Positions 41,529 through 52,310 are shown, numbered from the stretch's first letter. The stretch: 64,000 bases of DNA from Muscardinus avellanarius (GCA_963383645.1 OY726572.1:69362856-69426855), one strand, 5' to 3'. The notes: generated by a model from the sequence alone, not told the origin. A program made the numbers and translations.

Positions 41529-41671
41529 AAATAAAGGGGAGGGAGAGATTAGAAGAGAAGGGACCCTGACAAAATTCAGTCAGGCCATAGAGTTCTAGAT
41601 AGAAACCTGCAGTGACATTCTTGAGGACCACACAAGGGAAGGCTACTTAAAAGAATAAAACAGTTTCCAGT

Positions 41672-41915
41672 CATTTCTCCTTAGTTGGTAGGGGATTGGT
41701 TTCAGAATCACCTATAGATACCAAAATCCACAAATGCTCAAGAATAAGATGCTACTTATATCCTCTCGTATGCTTTCTCATCTCTAGATTACTAATACCC
41801 GATACAAAGTAAAAATGTTATGCAAAGACCTTTTATGCTATATTACTTAGGGAAAGATGACAAGTAGAAGTCTGTATGTGTTTAGGACAGACACAACCAT
41901 CACAAGCTGAAATAT
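41672..41915 (-). mobile_element. MER2-like Tigger (Tc1/mariner) element
   Basis: GGGGATTGGTTTCAGAATCACC, ATACCAAAATCCACAAATGC, TCATCTCTAGATTACTAATACC and GGACAGACACAACCATCAC match MER2 on the minus strand. Confidence 0.85.
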
Positions 41916-41930
41916 GTTATTTTGGAAGAG

Positions 41931-42094
41931 ATACTGAGGATTGAACTAGGGGTGTTCGACCATTAAGCTACAAAATATTTTTTATTTTGAGACAGGGGCT
42001 CTCTAAGTTGGTGAGGCTGACCTTGAACTTGTGATCCTCCTGCCTCAGCCTCATGAGTTCCTGGGATTACAGGTGTGCACTACTGTGCTGGTGG
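41931..42094 (-). mobile_element. B1-dID SINE, old
   Basis: Diverged minus copy (GATACTGAGGATTGAACTAGG ... TGCACTACTGTGCTGG) with deletions at the junction. Confidence 0.85.
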
Positions 42095-42420
42095 TGCACT
42101 GAGGAAAACCGTTTCCATCATGTCTCTTGGTTCTCACAAGTTCTCTTTACAGTTTTCAGATGGCGAGCCGAGGATCTGAGACTTGAGATGCCTTCTTGAG
42201 CTTATTTGATTTAGAGAATAAAGGAGTTAGAATTCAAATCCAGGGCTCCTTAATTCTGTACCAGGGCTGGTAAACAGCAGCTTGATTGGATGGCAACGCT
42301 GAGGAGAAGTGGGAGTTAGAGGATAGTTCAGCAAAACCTCTTGCTTTTACTTTGATTCTGTAAATATTTTTGGGGGGACGTATTGTGCGGGTAACTGGTA
42401 CTAACAGTAACAACATTATT
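42095..42420. other. Unassigned sequence
   Basis: Nothing recognised; 42412-42438 has short GTT repeats leading to the next SINE. Confidence 0.4.
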
Positions 42421-42611
42421 GTTGTTGTTGCTGTTATTTTGTGGTACTAGGGATTGAACCCAGAGCATTACACATACACATCCCAAACCCTTTTTATTTT
42501 ATTTTGAGGCAGAGTCTGGCTAAATTGCTCAGGCTGGCCTTGAACTTACAACCCTCCTATTTCAGCCTCCTGAGTGCCTGGGTATACAGGAGTGAGCCAC
42601 CACACCCAGCA
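42421..42611 (-). mobile_element. B1-ID SINE, old
   Basis: Minus copy with ACTAGGGATTGAACCCAGAGC tail, deleted ID middle, and head end CCACACCCAGC. Confidence 0.88.
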
Positions 42612-43799
42612 AGCGTTTGCATTTATAAGAGATTCTCGGTGAGATGCACGGGTTTAGCCCAAAGAATTATCAGTGACTGAATAGCCCATAGAATCAATCA
42701 TCAGTGAATAAATTCCAAATATCGAAAAGGCAATGTCAACCCAAATCTCGGTCCCCAAAAAGAAGATTTAGGGAAATTGGAAGAGCAGGTTAGTTCTGAG
42801 TCCCAAACAGCAAAATTTCTAACTTCTGCAAGGAGAAGCTTAGGGCCTGACCACATCAATTGTCTTGAGCGAGGAAGTCGCTCAAGGTAACGATGGTTCT
42901 ACCCACCTTCAATGCAGACTGTACCTTCCCGTTGGCCAGAGCCTTGAGAAATTTCCATAGCACTGACCCTTGCATAATTAGTTCCGCTGCCTCTGCAGGT
43001 TGAGATCTAGAAATGAGGACAATTTTATTTATTTTGTTAGAAGATCAGCTATGGTTAACAACAAAAATGAAGAATTAGAATAGAAATGTGCTCTTCACCA
43101 TGAATCTGTTCCATGACTCGTATCAGTCTGAGTTCAATGAGGGAAGTTGGTTCAATTATGAGTATTGTGGAATCAGGGCTTTACTAGAGGAATTAGACCT
43201 TACACAACTGTAGGAGAGCCCGGCAGAGCCCAGGTCTGAAAGGGGACGTGGAAGGGTGAGAGAGGACTCATTTACTGCTGGTGCTGGTGCTGGGAACTAA
43301 ACTGAAATTCACAGGGAGATCTGGAGTCCAGGCGCATCCTGCAGCAGGAGCTACCCCAGGAAAGGGGCTGGTGTAGAAGTCTGTGGAATTGGGTGGACAC
43401 AGAGTGGCCTCTGTGGACTTGAGGCAGAATGTCTACTGGTGGGATTTGGGTTCACTATTGGTCAGCAGAGCTGGCAATTGGGAAAAAGAGCCGGAAGGAC
43501 AGCTAGTCATAAAGGGGAGAACCTTTTGCATCTCTAGCGGATAATGACCGCAGGAATCCGATGGCTGCTGCTTTTTCCCTATCTCACTCAGCTTTAACCC
43601 TGATGCCTAGGACCATACAGACAAGGGGATTTGTCAAAAACTTGATGGCAGAGCCAAATTGATGGCAGCACATAATTACAATGATATAATTGATGGGTAC
43701 TTTGGTTTATTTACATATTTATTGTCTTTGCCTCATAGCCAAAAAAAAAAAAAAGAATTTCTGAAATGGCTTAGAGAAACATTTGCAATTGTAATTGCA
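42612..43799. other. Unassigned single-copy sequence, SINE-free
   Basis: Almost 1.2 kb without SINEs. No exon or repeat recognised. Confidence 0.45.
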
Positions 43800-44140
43800 A
43801 ATGTAATTTCTGTTGCTATAACTGTTACCTGAGATAATTTATGAAGAGATGAGGTTTATGTTGAGTAGTTGGCCCTGTTGCGTTTGGGCTTGTGGTGAGG
43901 CAGCGCATTGTAGCAGGAATATATATTGAAATAAAATGACTCATGGTTAGAAATTGAGAGAGAGAAAGAGTAAGGGGCTAGAGTCCCACAATCCTCTTTC
44001 AAGGTATGTCTTCAGTGGCCTAAATACCTCCCACGAGGCCCTGCCTTTTAAATGGTCTGGTAACACCCAAATAACACCATACTGGGACTAAGCCTTTAAT
44101 ACCTGGGTTTTGTGGGACATATAAGATCCAAACTATAGCA
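43800..44140 (-). mobile_element. MaLR LTR (MST-like)
   Basis: On plus: GTTGCTATAACTGTTACCTGAG, AATTTATGAAGAGATGAGGTTTATG, CCTCCCACGAGGCCCTGCC and end GATCCAAACTATAGCA. This is the reverse complement of a MaLR LTR starting TG(C/A)TATAGTTTGGAT. Confidence 0.82.
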
Positions 44141-44164
44141 GCAATTAAGTTGAATTTTATTTTT

Positions 44165-44378
44165 ACTAATTTATTTATTCATATTTTGCAGTACTGGGGA
44201 TAGAACCCAGGGACATTTCACTTCCGAGCCACACCCTCAGCCCTATTTTTTTATTCTTTATTTTGAAACAGGTCTAAGTTGCAGAAGGTCTTACTAAGTA
44301 GCTGAGGCTGTCTGTGAACCGTGATCCTCCTGTCTCAGCCTCCTAAGTACTAACAAGTGTGAGTAACCACGTCTGACT
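44165..44378 (-). mobile_element. B1-dID SINE
   Basis: Minus copy with TTTA-rich tail; head end CACGTCTGACTT. Confidence 0.92.
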
Positions 44379-44503
44379 TATTTTGGTTTTTGAGATGGGA
44401 ATCTCACTATATTTCTCAGGATGGTTTTGAACTTGCGAGTTTGAACAATCCTCTTCAGTTTCTCAAGTAACTGGGATTACAGGCGAATGCCACCATGCCC
44501 AAC
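44379..44503 (-). mobile_element. B1-like monomer, old
   Basis: TTTTTGAGATGGGAATCTCAC ... GGGATTACAGGCGAATGCC is a 7SL-derived head without ID tail. Confidence 0.75.
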
Positions 44504-44515
44504 TTGAGTGGAATT

Positions 44516-44714
44516 TTTTTTTTTTTTTTTTTTGGTGGTACTGGGGATGAAACCCAGGGGCCTTCTACCTCCAGGCTACACTCCCAGACCTATTTTATAT
44601 TTTATTTGGAAACAGGGTCTCTTAAACCAGCTGAGGCTGGCTTTGAACCTGTGTGATCCTCCTGTCTTAGCCTCCCAAGCTCGGGGATTACAAGCATACA
44701 CCACCACGCCCGGC
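44516..44714 (-). mobile_element. B1-dID fold-back variant, early form
   Basis: Minus copy, body 44534-44714. Body change present with a four-base loop (TTAAACCAGC-TGAG-GCTGGCTTT). Tail still the standard GAAACCCAGGGGCC. TSD CTTGAGTG(G/A)AATTTT at about 44503 and 44714. Confidence 0.95.
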
Positions 44715-44883
44715 TTGAGTGAAATTTTAAAAAGAAGTGATAGAGGAAGAGAAAAACATGTAGGGCAAGAAGTGATTCAAAATGGACATTAATTAATTAT
44801 TTAAATTAATTAATGTAAAAGGGATATTAATTTAATTAAGTTAAAGGGTCATTAATTAGTTAATTAATGTTCAAGAAATTAGT

Positions 44884-45068
44884 CTGGCTGGGCATGGTGG
44901 CACAGGCTTGTAATCTCGGTACTTGGCAGGTGGAGATAGGATGATCCTGGGTTTGAGAATAGACTCAGCAATTTAGCAAGACTCTCAGAAACCTAAAAGA
45001 CCTTGTTTCAAAATAAAAATTAAAAAAGGTCTGGGGAGTAGCTTGGGTTTAATTTCCAGGAGTGATAC
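44884..45068 (+). mobile_element. B1-dID SINE, older
   Basis: Plus copy GGCTGGGCATGGTGGCAC to TTAATTTCCAGGAGTGATAC, leading into (GA)n. Confidence 0.9.
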
Positions 45069-45167
45069 AGAGAGAGAGAGGAGAGAGAGAGGAGAGAGAG
45101 AGAGAGAGGAAAGAGAGAGAGAGAGAGGAAAGAAAGAGAGAGAAGAGAGAGAGAGAGAGAAAGAGAG

Positions 45168-45222
<55 letters not shown>
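45069..45222. repeat. (GA)n microsatellite
   Basis: About 75 GA units with small G, A and C interruptions. It is the tail of the preceding SINE. Confidence 0.97.
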
Positions 45223-45228
<6 letters not shown>

Positions 45229-45561
45229 AAAACTCATCCAAGAGCCTTTCTGCTGCACCCGGGTATGGATGTGACTCGGAGCATCTTCAGCCAAAGCAAA
45301 TATTTTGTGACAACGATTGTCACAAAAGGAGTGCCACAGATTTTCTTGGTCCTGAGAGCTAGGAAAAATATCTCTTAGGGGTTCTAAAAAAAACCCCTGC
45401 CCTTTGATAAAGTACCTTGGACGCATTCAATGTAACTCCTGCTCTGAGGGTTTAAAACAAAATAGACCTGGCATGCGTTCCAGACTTTCTTGGCCTGAGG
45501 GCAGGAGAAAAATTCCAAACATTATCTCCATAGGAATGAATGGTCTGCAAATCCTCCAAGC
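45223..45561. other. Unassigned sequence
   Basis: Nothing recognised. Confidence 0.4.
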
Positions 45562-45897
45562 TAGAGATTGGCAAACCTTTTCTGTAAAGGGCAAGATTCA
45601 AAAGTGTTTAGGCTTCGCTCAGGCCGTTCAGTCCCTTATAACGACCCAACACTGTCCTTGTAGCATAAAGTAACCGTAGAGAATCTATAAACCAATGAAC
45701 ATGGCTGGGTTCCAATAAAACTTTATTGAGGGACACTAAAACTGGAACATCATATAATGCCCACATATCACAAAATAAGAATTCTTCTTTGGGTTTTGAA
45801 AAAAAACATGAAAACCATTGCTAGCTGTGGACTGTAGCTATACAAAGGCAGGCAGTAGGCTGGATTTGGCCCATGTATTGTAGTTTGCTGACCCTTC
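45562..45897 (-). mobile_element. hAT-Charlie non-autonomous element (MER33-like)
   Basis: TAGAGATTGGCAAACCTTTTCTG and GTTTGCTGACCCTT form the inverted ends. CCAATGAACATGGCTGGG, CCAATAAAACTTTATTG and GGCTGGATTTGGCCC are consensus landmarks. Confidence 0.82.
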
Positions 45898-46168
45898 CTT
45901 TAGGTGATAATCTTCCATAAAGAGCAACTTTTATCATTGATTAAGAAAGCAGGAGGGGAGGGTATCTTAGTCCCTTTGGGTTACTTGAACCAAATACCAC
46001 CATCTGGGTACCTCCTGAAGAGGAATGCATTGCTTCTTGTTCTGCAATCTAGAAAGTCCACAATCAAGGCACAGTTAGGGTTTAGGGAGGGCTCGCTCTC
46101 TGGTCATGTGCGGTGCCACCCTGCTGCACCCTGAATGGAGGAAGGGAAAAACAAGCTAGCTCCTTCTG

Positions 46169-46169
46169 G

Positions 46170-46220
<51 letters not shown>

Positions 46221-46307
46221 CTTTCTTTCTTTCTGCAGTACTGGGGATGAAACCCAGGGGCATTCTACCTCTTAGCTACAAGCTACACCCCCAGCCCTAT
46301 TTTTTAT

Positions 46308-46355
<48 letters not shown>

Positions 46356-46702
46356 TTATTTTTGGTGGTACTGGGGTTCCTGGAAGCCCTTCTACCTCCG
46401 GGCTACACTCCTAGACCTATGTTTACATTTTTATTTGGAAACAGGGTCTCCTAAGCCAGCGCCCGCGGCTGGCTTCGAACCTGCGCGATCCTCCTGTTTC
46501 TGCCTTCCAAGCGCGGGGATTACAAGCGTGCCGCCACCACGCCCGGCTTTATTCTTTATTTTGAAACAGAGTCTCACTGAGTTGCAAAGGGCCTCACTAA
46601 GTAGCTGAGGCTGTCCAGTCTCAGTCTCCGGAATGCTTGGGATCCTCCAGTCTCAGCCTCCCGAATGTAATGGGATTACAGGCATGGGCCACCACACTCG
46701 AC
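46169..46702 (-). mobile_element. B1-dID SINE split by a fold-back SINE
   Basis: Minus host: (TTTC)n tail 46169-46233, ID part 46234-46307, body and head 46548-46702 with a duplicated GATCCTCCAGTCTCAGCC segment. TTTATTCTTT flanks the insertion (46301 and 46547). Confidence 0.9.
46311..46547 (-). mobile_element. B1-dID fold-back variant, nested, (TTTC)n tail
   Basis: Minus copy, body 46363-46547, (TTTC)n 46311-46355. Hairpin arms AAGCCAGC/GCTGGCTT around the loop GCCCGCG; tail fold-back GGGGTTCCTGGAAGCCC. Confidence 0.95.
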
Positions 46703-47048
46703 TCCTTGGGTCTCTTTTTTATGGTCACTAATCTCACCTAAAATATCTTCTGATATTGTCAAATGCCCTTTGAAGAACAAAATTGCCCCAAGGTGAGAAT
46801 TACTAACCCGTCTGACCTAATCACCCTGGAAGGACCCACTTGCTAACCTTCATCACCATGGGGGTAAGATGTCACTGGGTGAATTTGGAGGCGAGGGGGG
46901 ACAGGAACATTCAGACTGTAGCAGAGTTGTGAGGTTTGAGGAACACTAGCCACCGAAATGGACAACACGCAGAATTTCTGTAACTTACCATCCGTGTATT
47001 TCTGTGTATGTAAAGAGTCCCAATGGCTATTCTTTTTTAGGGGGAGGG

Positions 47049-47514
47049 CAGTACTGGACATTGAACCTAGAGGTGCTCTACCACTAAGCTACATCCCCAG
47101 CCCTTTAAAAAAAAAAGTGTGGTTTTAGCTGGGCGTGGTGGCACATGCTTGTAATCCCCGCGCTTGGGAGGCTGAGACAGGAGGATCACACAGGTTCGAA
47201 GCCAGCCTCAGCTACTTAGTGAGGCTCTCAGCAACTTAGTGAGACCCTGTTTTCAAATAAAATACAAAATAGGTCTGGGAGTGTAGCCCGGAGGTAGAAA
47301 GCCTCTGGGTTCCACCTCCAGTAACACCAAAAAAAGAAAAAAAATAAAATAAAAAATGAACAATAAAAAAATAAAAAATAAAAAAGTGTGGTGTTTGTTT
47401 GTTTTTGAAACAGGGTCTCATTAAGTTGCCCGGGCTGGCCTTGAACTTGCTATTTCTCCTGCCTCAGCCTTCCAAGGGGCTGAGATTACAGGCCTGTACC
47501 ACCACATGGAGCAA
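47049..47514 (-). mobile_element. Old B1-ID SINE split by an opposite-strand SINE
   Basis: Minus host: ID tail 47049-47110, head 47403-47514 (TTTTTGAAACAGGGTCTCATT to ACCACATGGAGC). Confidence 0.9.
47128..47390 (+). mobile_element. B1-dID SINE nested in inverse orientation
   Basis: Young full-length plus copy, body to 47333, A-rich tail to 47390. TSD AAAAAGTGTGGT at about 47112 and 47391. Confidence 0.95.
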
Positions 47515-47774
47515 AATGGGTATGCTTGAGGGTAGATGGCTGTCCTCTGAGGGATGACGTGAGCTGTATCCATTTTGTGACTCCGTACCTCATCAGCAGA
47601 TGGGGAAGACAAGGTAATGGTGGGCCTGCTTCTCCACAGCATCAGCCCAGAAGCAATATGCACACACAACAAGGCCATCATGTTTAGGCACAGAGGGGCA
47701 GGTGGGGGCATGCTGAGAAAGGCATCACTTGGCTGGTCAGTCATTTTCTGGTACTGATGCTTCTCTGTGGAAGG
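47515..47774. other. Unassigned sequence
   Basis: Nothing recognised. Confidence 0.4.
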
Positions 47775-47779
47775 GAGCT

Positions 47780-48296
47780 TGTTATTGTTTGGGTCTGAAA
47801 CAATCCACCAAAGCTCCCATGCAGGCCTGGTCCCCATGCAGCAGTGTCCTGGGGTGGGGGTGGGGAGTTGGGTAGGTGATTGGCTCATGAACACTCTGGC
47901 CTCATGAATGGATTGGTCCATTTGCAAATCCATAATTTAATGGGCTGTTGTGAGATGGTGGAAACTCTAATTGGGACCTAGCTGGAAGAAGCAGATCATT
48001 GCGGGAGTGGAGGGAGAGAGGGTTGCCTTTGAAGGGTATATTTTGTCCCTTTCCCCTTTCTTTCTCTCTCTCATTCTGTTTCCCCGCTTGTCCCCTCTCC
48101 AAATCTGCTTTCCAGATGCTCTGATGGGAGCAACTTTCCCTCACCCTGCACTTTCACGATGCTGAACTGCCTCAGCCTAGGCCCCAAAGCCACCGTGGAT
48201 TGAAATCTCTGGAACCCTGAACCAAAACAAATCTTTCTCCTTCAGGTTGATTTTCTTGGGTATTTTGTCACAGTGATCAGAAGCCAACTAAACACA
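47780..48296 (+). mobile_element. ORR1/MaLR-type solo LTR with TSD
   Basis: 517 bp from TGTTATTGTTTGGG to AAGCCAACTAAACACA, flanked by GAGCT at 47775-47779 and 48297-48301. Landmarks: GGCCTCATGAATGGATTGGTCC, GACCTAGCTGGAAGAAGCAG, TTGAAGGGTATATTTTGTCCC and AACCAAAACAAATCTTTCTCC. No internal MaLR sequence adjoins. Confidence 0.9.
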
Positions 48297-48586
48297 GAGC
48301 TCGAATCTGTGTTGGAATGCTAGCTGCCCCCGCCATGGTGGTTTTCTCTAAAAAGAACTTGAGTGTAGATAATGAACGATATTGATTAAGGGGGGTTCTG
48401 TAAACTAAGTTGAGTGGAGAAAGGATTTCTATGAAAATTAAAGCTACCAACCAAGCCACATACTTGAGATACATGGAAGAACAACATTTCCCTCTGGAGA
48501 CTACTCTTGAATGTGCCCTGATTGGTACAATCTCCAACATGAGGTGGTAGAAGCTTCGACATTCTTCATTCAAAAGCAACACTATA

Positions 48587-48776
48587 GCCGGGCGTGGTGG
48601 CGCACGCTTGTAATCCCCGCCCTTGGGAGGCGGAGACAGGAAGATCACGCAGCCACGCTGGCCTAGGAGACCCTGTTTCCAAATAAAATATAAAATAGAT
48701 CTGGGAGTGTAGCTCGGAGGTAGAAGGCCCCTGGGTTCCATCCCCAGTACCACCCCCCGCCCCCCCAAAAAAACCA
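48587..48776 (+). mobile_element. B1-dID SINE, divergent fold-back-like body, standard tail
   Basis: Young plus copy. Body reads CACGCAGCCACGCTGGCCTAGGAGACCC, so TTCGAAGCCAGC is partly lost and GCTGGCCTAGGAG replaces the central block. The tail is the standard CCCCTGGGTTCCATCCCCAG. TSD AAGCA(A/G)CACTATA at 48574-48586 and 48777-48789. Confidence 0.95.
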
Positions 48777-48929
48777 AAGCAGCACTATAATGTATTTTAT
48801 CGGGAAAAGCTTCAGAGTTGTCACCAGTTGCCCAACATGGCTATAAATAATTGTTGACAAAGGGAACTTAATAATATTAAAAAATGTTGAACTTTCCAAA
48901 ATATAGTCATCTTGAAGTGTATTCCCAGG

Positions 48930-49139
48930 TAACTCAGAGATTCTTAACCTTGGCATCACTCACAGTGTAGGCTGTACGGTGGAGGGAGGGCTGTCCTGTA
49001 CACTAGAAGGACTCGCTTTGCTGGCCCTAGCATCCGGATGTCAGTAGCATCATCATCTGCCCCCTGATTTGACAACCAGCTGTGTCTTTAGATGTTGCCA
49101 GAGATGTCTCTAAAATTATCCCAGGTTGAGAACTACTGA
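48930..49139 (+). mobile_element. MER20-like hAT-Charlie element
   Basis: GAGATTCTTAACCTTGGCATC ... GGGCTGTCCTGTACACTAG ... TAGATGTTGCCAGAGATGTC ... GTTGAGAACTACTG, with inverted ends. Confidence 0.85.
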
Positions 49140-49432
49140 ATAACTGAAATGATTAGAAGCTATTGAGTGCAATTGTTGAATGAACAAAGTGTTGAGCCAA
49201 CTAAATATTGCAGGACCGAAGCCTTTTATAAACAATGGTATTTTTAGCCATCTTTTCTGACAATTGAAAATTGAGCTGATCTTTTAAGAACCTTTCCTGG
49301 TATAAGGTGTGAACACTTGTTGAGCGGCAGCAAAGTCAAAGATGGCTGCCCTTAGCAGCTTCCTTTCAATTCTCAGTGCAGGAGGGCATTCATCTATGCA
49401 CCTGCAAGTTGTTCCAAGTCAATCCATTTAAT

Positions 49433-49875
49433 TAATTAATTAATTTGTTTGTTTATTTATTTAGTGTTAGAGGTTGAATCCAGAAGCATTACCCCAGCCC
49501 TATTTTATTTTTATTTTTATATTATTATTATTATTATTACTATTATTATTATTACTATTGGTAGTACTGGGGTTCCTGGAAGCCCTTCTACTTCCGGGCT
49601 ACACTCCCAGACCCATTTTTGTATTTTTATTTGGAAACAGGGTCTCTTAAACCAGCGCGGCTGACTTCGAACCTGCGTGATCCTCCTGCCTCCGCCTCCC
49701 AAGCACAAGGATTACAAGTGTGCGCCACCACGCCCGGCTTTATTTTTTATTTTGAAACAGGGTCTATGTTGCTGATTGGCTTGCTAAATTGCAGAGGCTG
49801 GCCTTGAACTTGGAATTCTCCCGTCTCGGCCTCCCAAATACTAGAATTATAGGTGTGTAACCACCATGCCTGGTT
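49433..49875 (-). mobile_element. B1-dID SINE with long TSD, split by a fold-back SINE
   Basis: Minus host: (TTAA/TTTG) tail, ID remnant 49470-49505, body and head 49742-49875. TSD CAAGTCAATC(C/A)ATTTAA at 49415 and 49876. Confidence 0.93.
49506..49738 (-). mobile_element. B1-dID fold-back variant, nested, (ATT)n tail
   Basis: Minus copy, body 49560-49738. Tail (ATT)n/(ACT) 49519-49559. Body TTAAACCAGC-GCG-GCTGACTT and tail fold-back GGGGTTCCTGGAAGCCC. Confidence 0.95.
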
Positions 49876-49892
49876 CAAGTCAATCAATTTAA

Positions 49893-50203
49893 AAATAAAT
49901 AAAACAAAGGGTGTCAGATTGGGGCTAAAATATGCTATAATTGACTCATTTGAAACTATTCTTCAATCGCTCAGATTGTTTCTACAAACCTGCACCTTGG
50001 AGGGAGCTCTAAGTTGCAGGTTCAGAATAGATAGATATTGTTCAGAGCCCTTGACCATCACTGTTAACTAGTTTTATACTCAAAGGACAAGATGTGATTG
50101 ATAAAAACGGAAAAGCAGATCAATTCCTGAGTGCTTGCTCCACACTGAGAAGGAGCACGCACATAGCCTTGCAGCTGAAACCAAATGAGAAATAAATGGT
50201 AGC
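49893..50203. other. Unassigned sequence
   Basis: Nothing recognised. Confidence 0.4.
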
Positions 50204-50780
50204 ATATTAGGGTTCTCAAGACAGACAGAACCAATGGGATAGGTAGATAGATAAGAGGGGATTTATGAGGGGAACTGGCACATGTGACTATGTAGGTTAA
50301 GAAGTCCCAGGATCGTCCCCCTGCAAGGTGGAGAGCCGGGGGAGCTGGGCGCAGGCCCAGTCCAAGTGTGAAGGCCTCAGAGTGGGGGAAGCTGAGAGTG
50401 TGATTCTCAGTCTGAGCTGAGAGTCTGAGAACATCAAGGGAGGTTGTGGGGGTGTTGCTGATGCAAGTCCCGGAGTTTAAAAGCCAGAAAGCCTGAGGTT
50501 ATGATGTCGAGGGACAGGAGCCAGAGGGTGTCTCAGCTCCAGAAAAGCGAGTGCGAGCAGATTTAGCCTTCCTTTGTGTTCCATCCTGGCCTTCAGTGGA
50601 TTGGGATGGTGCCTGCTGTACTGGGCAAGGATGGGTCCTTCTCATTCAATTCACTAGATCAAAGACCAGTGTCTTCTGTAAACACTCTCATAGACAGACC
50701 CAGAAATGATGTCTTACCAGCCAGCTACCAAGGTATCCCTAAATCCAGTCAAGTTGGCACCAAAAGTGAACCATCACTGT
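50204..50780 (-). mobile_element. MLT2-like ERVL LTR
   Basis: On plus: TTAGGGTTCTCAAGACAGAC, AGAACCAATGGGATAGG, GATTTATGAGGGGAACTGGC, TTCAGTGGATTGGGATGGTGCC, CCCAGAAATGATGTCTTACC and CCAGTCAAGTTGGCACC. This is the reverse complement of the MLT2 LTR order. Confidence 0.8.
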
Positions 50781-50924
50781 TACCTTTTCTGTTTTTCTTG
50801 CCATTGCTATTGTTATGGGGAACAGCAGGGTGGTTTTGACTAAAGTTATGCCAGTTGGTAACAAGGATATTTCCAGGCTTCATGGTTACTAAAGAAGAAA
50901 TCAGAGCAAAATATAATTTAGAAC

Positions 50925-51015
50925 CTTTAATATGACCTTTATGACCTTTAAGACCCTGCCTGGTCCAGCCCCTCCCTACATCTAACCTTGTCTGCTTTAC
51001 TCTTCCTCTCCTGGC
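50925..51015. mobile_element. Possible L2 fragment
   Basis: AAGACCCTGCCTGGTCCAGCCCCTCCCTACATC ... CTTCCTCTCCTGGC resembles L2 3'-region sequence. Strand not certain. Confidence 0.45.
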
Positions 51016-51057
51016 TCATCAAACTCCACCCCCTTGCCTTTTTATTCGTGTGTTTGT

Positions 51058-51141
51058 GTGTGGAGGGAGGTCTGGGGATTGAACCCAGAGCCTTGTGCAT
51101 GCTAAGTAAGCATTCTACCACTGGGCTACACCTCCAGCCCC
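51058..51141 (-). mobile_element. ID element
   Basis: Clean minus ID: CTGGGGATTGAACCCAGAGCC, TTGTGCATGCTAAGTAAGC and CACTGGGCTACACCTCCAGCCC. B box GGGTTCAATCC and A box TAGCCCAGTGG are both intact. Confidence 0.93.
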
Positions 51142-51203
51142 CATGCATATTTTACTATAAGAACAAAATAAAAAGGCATATTTTATATTTTTACACCCCC
51201 CAA

Positions 51204-51205
<2 letters not shown>

Positions 51206-51249
<44 letters not shown>
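51206..51249. repeat. (GA)n microsatellite
   Basis: About 22 AG units, no SINE adjacent. Confidence 0.96.
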
Positions 51250-51252
<3 letters not shown>

Positions 51253-52195
51253 AGACTAGAAGATTTGACAAAAGATGACTTTATATCTTTATATGTGGAT
51301 GTGGGACATTTAAAAACATCCTCTTCTGGTTCTCTAAAAGGAGGCTGGGTGGAGAATTCCAAAGAGTTTTTACTTGTCTGCAGGATTTATTCTATTCTGG
51401 CTTTTTTTTTCCTTCTGAGTGTTTTATTATGGAAATCTAAAACATATTTAAATAGTGACAAGAATCAACATTGAATGGCCTTTGAATCCAGGACCCAGCT
51501 TCAACAACATCCGCCTTTGCTGCTCATGTTTATCTATCCCTCCAACTTTCTTTTTTTTTTTTTTTTTTGTTGTTGTTGTTTAATCCTCAGTCTATCCAGG
51601 GCATGTCGAAGAACTTGAGCAGGTGGCCAGGAAAGGGCTGGGTAAAATCAATTCTACAGGGAGACAGGAGAGAAAAAAAAAAAGACGTGAGCTGGGCCAG
51701 ACTGAAGGCAGGCAGTCCCTGGGCGGTGGGGTTTAGGACCCGGCCATCTAGTTCAGGTCCAGACACCTTCTACTTAAAGTGTGGTTTGGGGATTTGCAGC
51801 ATCCACATCACCTGGGAGGCTCCAGGCCTCTAGCTACAGGGTCCCCTGGACCTGATGGGCTTCCATAATTCTCTAGCATCTTCCATCCTCCAGTGATCTG
51901 CTCTGGAATATTTTATTTTGATCATTTCCCAGAGGGGAGGGGAGGGGGCCGTGGCTGGTTCCAGGGCACCTGGGTGACCAGGAGAGTGGCTTGGAAGTGA
52001 GGATTTCGAGCTCCCTGGTTTCTGCACTGGGGGAATTTGGCAGAGGACAGTGAGGATAGGACAGGGTCAATACTTCTCTACAAGAGGAAAATCTGCTAGC
52101 AGTGGGAGGTACGATTGTTACTGTCAGGAAACTACCTCAGGAAGCCTGGACTCCACTGTGGTCCCAAGCTATGAGTCCTTGGTAGGAGCCCTCAC
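51250..52195. other. Mostly unassigned sequence
   Basis: A MER5-like piece lies at 51775-51830 (TTAAAGTGTGGTTTGGGGATTTGCAGCATCCACATCACCTGGG). A T-run plus (GTT)n is at 51551-51580. Nothing else recognised. Confidence 0.5.
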
Positions 52196-52310
52196 CGTGT
52201 GGGAAGAGTGCTGCCAGGAGCCAGAAGACCTGAGTTTAGGCCCAGTTTCAGGTTATTAGACCTTGAGCAACGCCTTGACCTCAGCAAACACTACAGATAA
52301 GACAGAGAAT
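52196..52310 (+). mobile_element. MIR fragment
   Basis: GCCAGGAGCCAGAAGACCTGAGTTTAGGCCC and GACCTTGAGCAACGCCTTGACC fit the MIR core. Confidence 0.65.

Larger units (their letters stand above)
45963..46923 (-). mobile_element. MaLR LTR invaded by nested SINEs
   Basis: LTR pieces at 45963-46168 (TTAGTCCCTTTGGGTTACTTG, GAAAGTCCACAATCAAGG) and 46703-46923 (TGGGTCTCTTTTTTATGGTCAC, GACCTAATCACCCTGG, ACATTCAGACTGTAGCA) read as one minus LTR. Confidence 0.78.

Noticed and set aside
47421..47933. 170-codon minus frame
   Set aside because: It runs through a SINE head and the start of a MaLR LTR, so it is a chance frame.
48277..48777. 166-codon minus frame
   Set aside because: Its N-terminal third is antisense SINE sequence and the rest crosses the MaLR LTR end.
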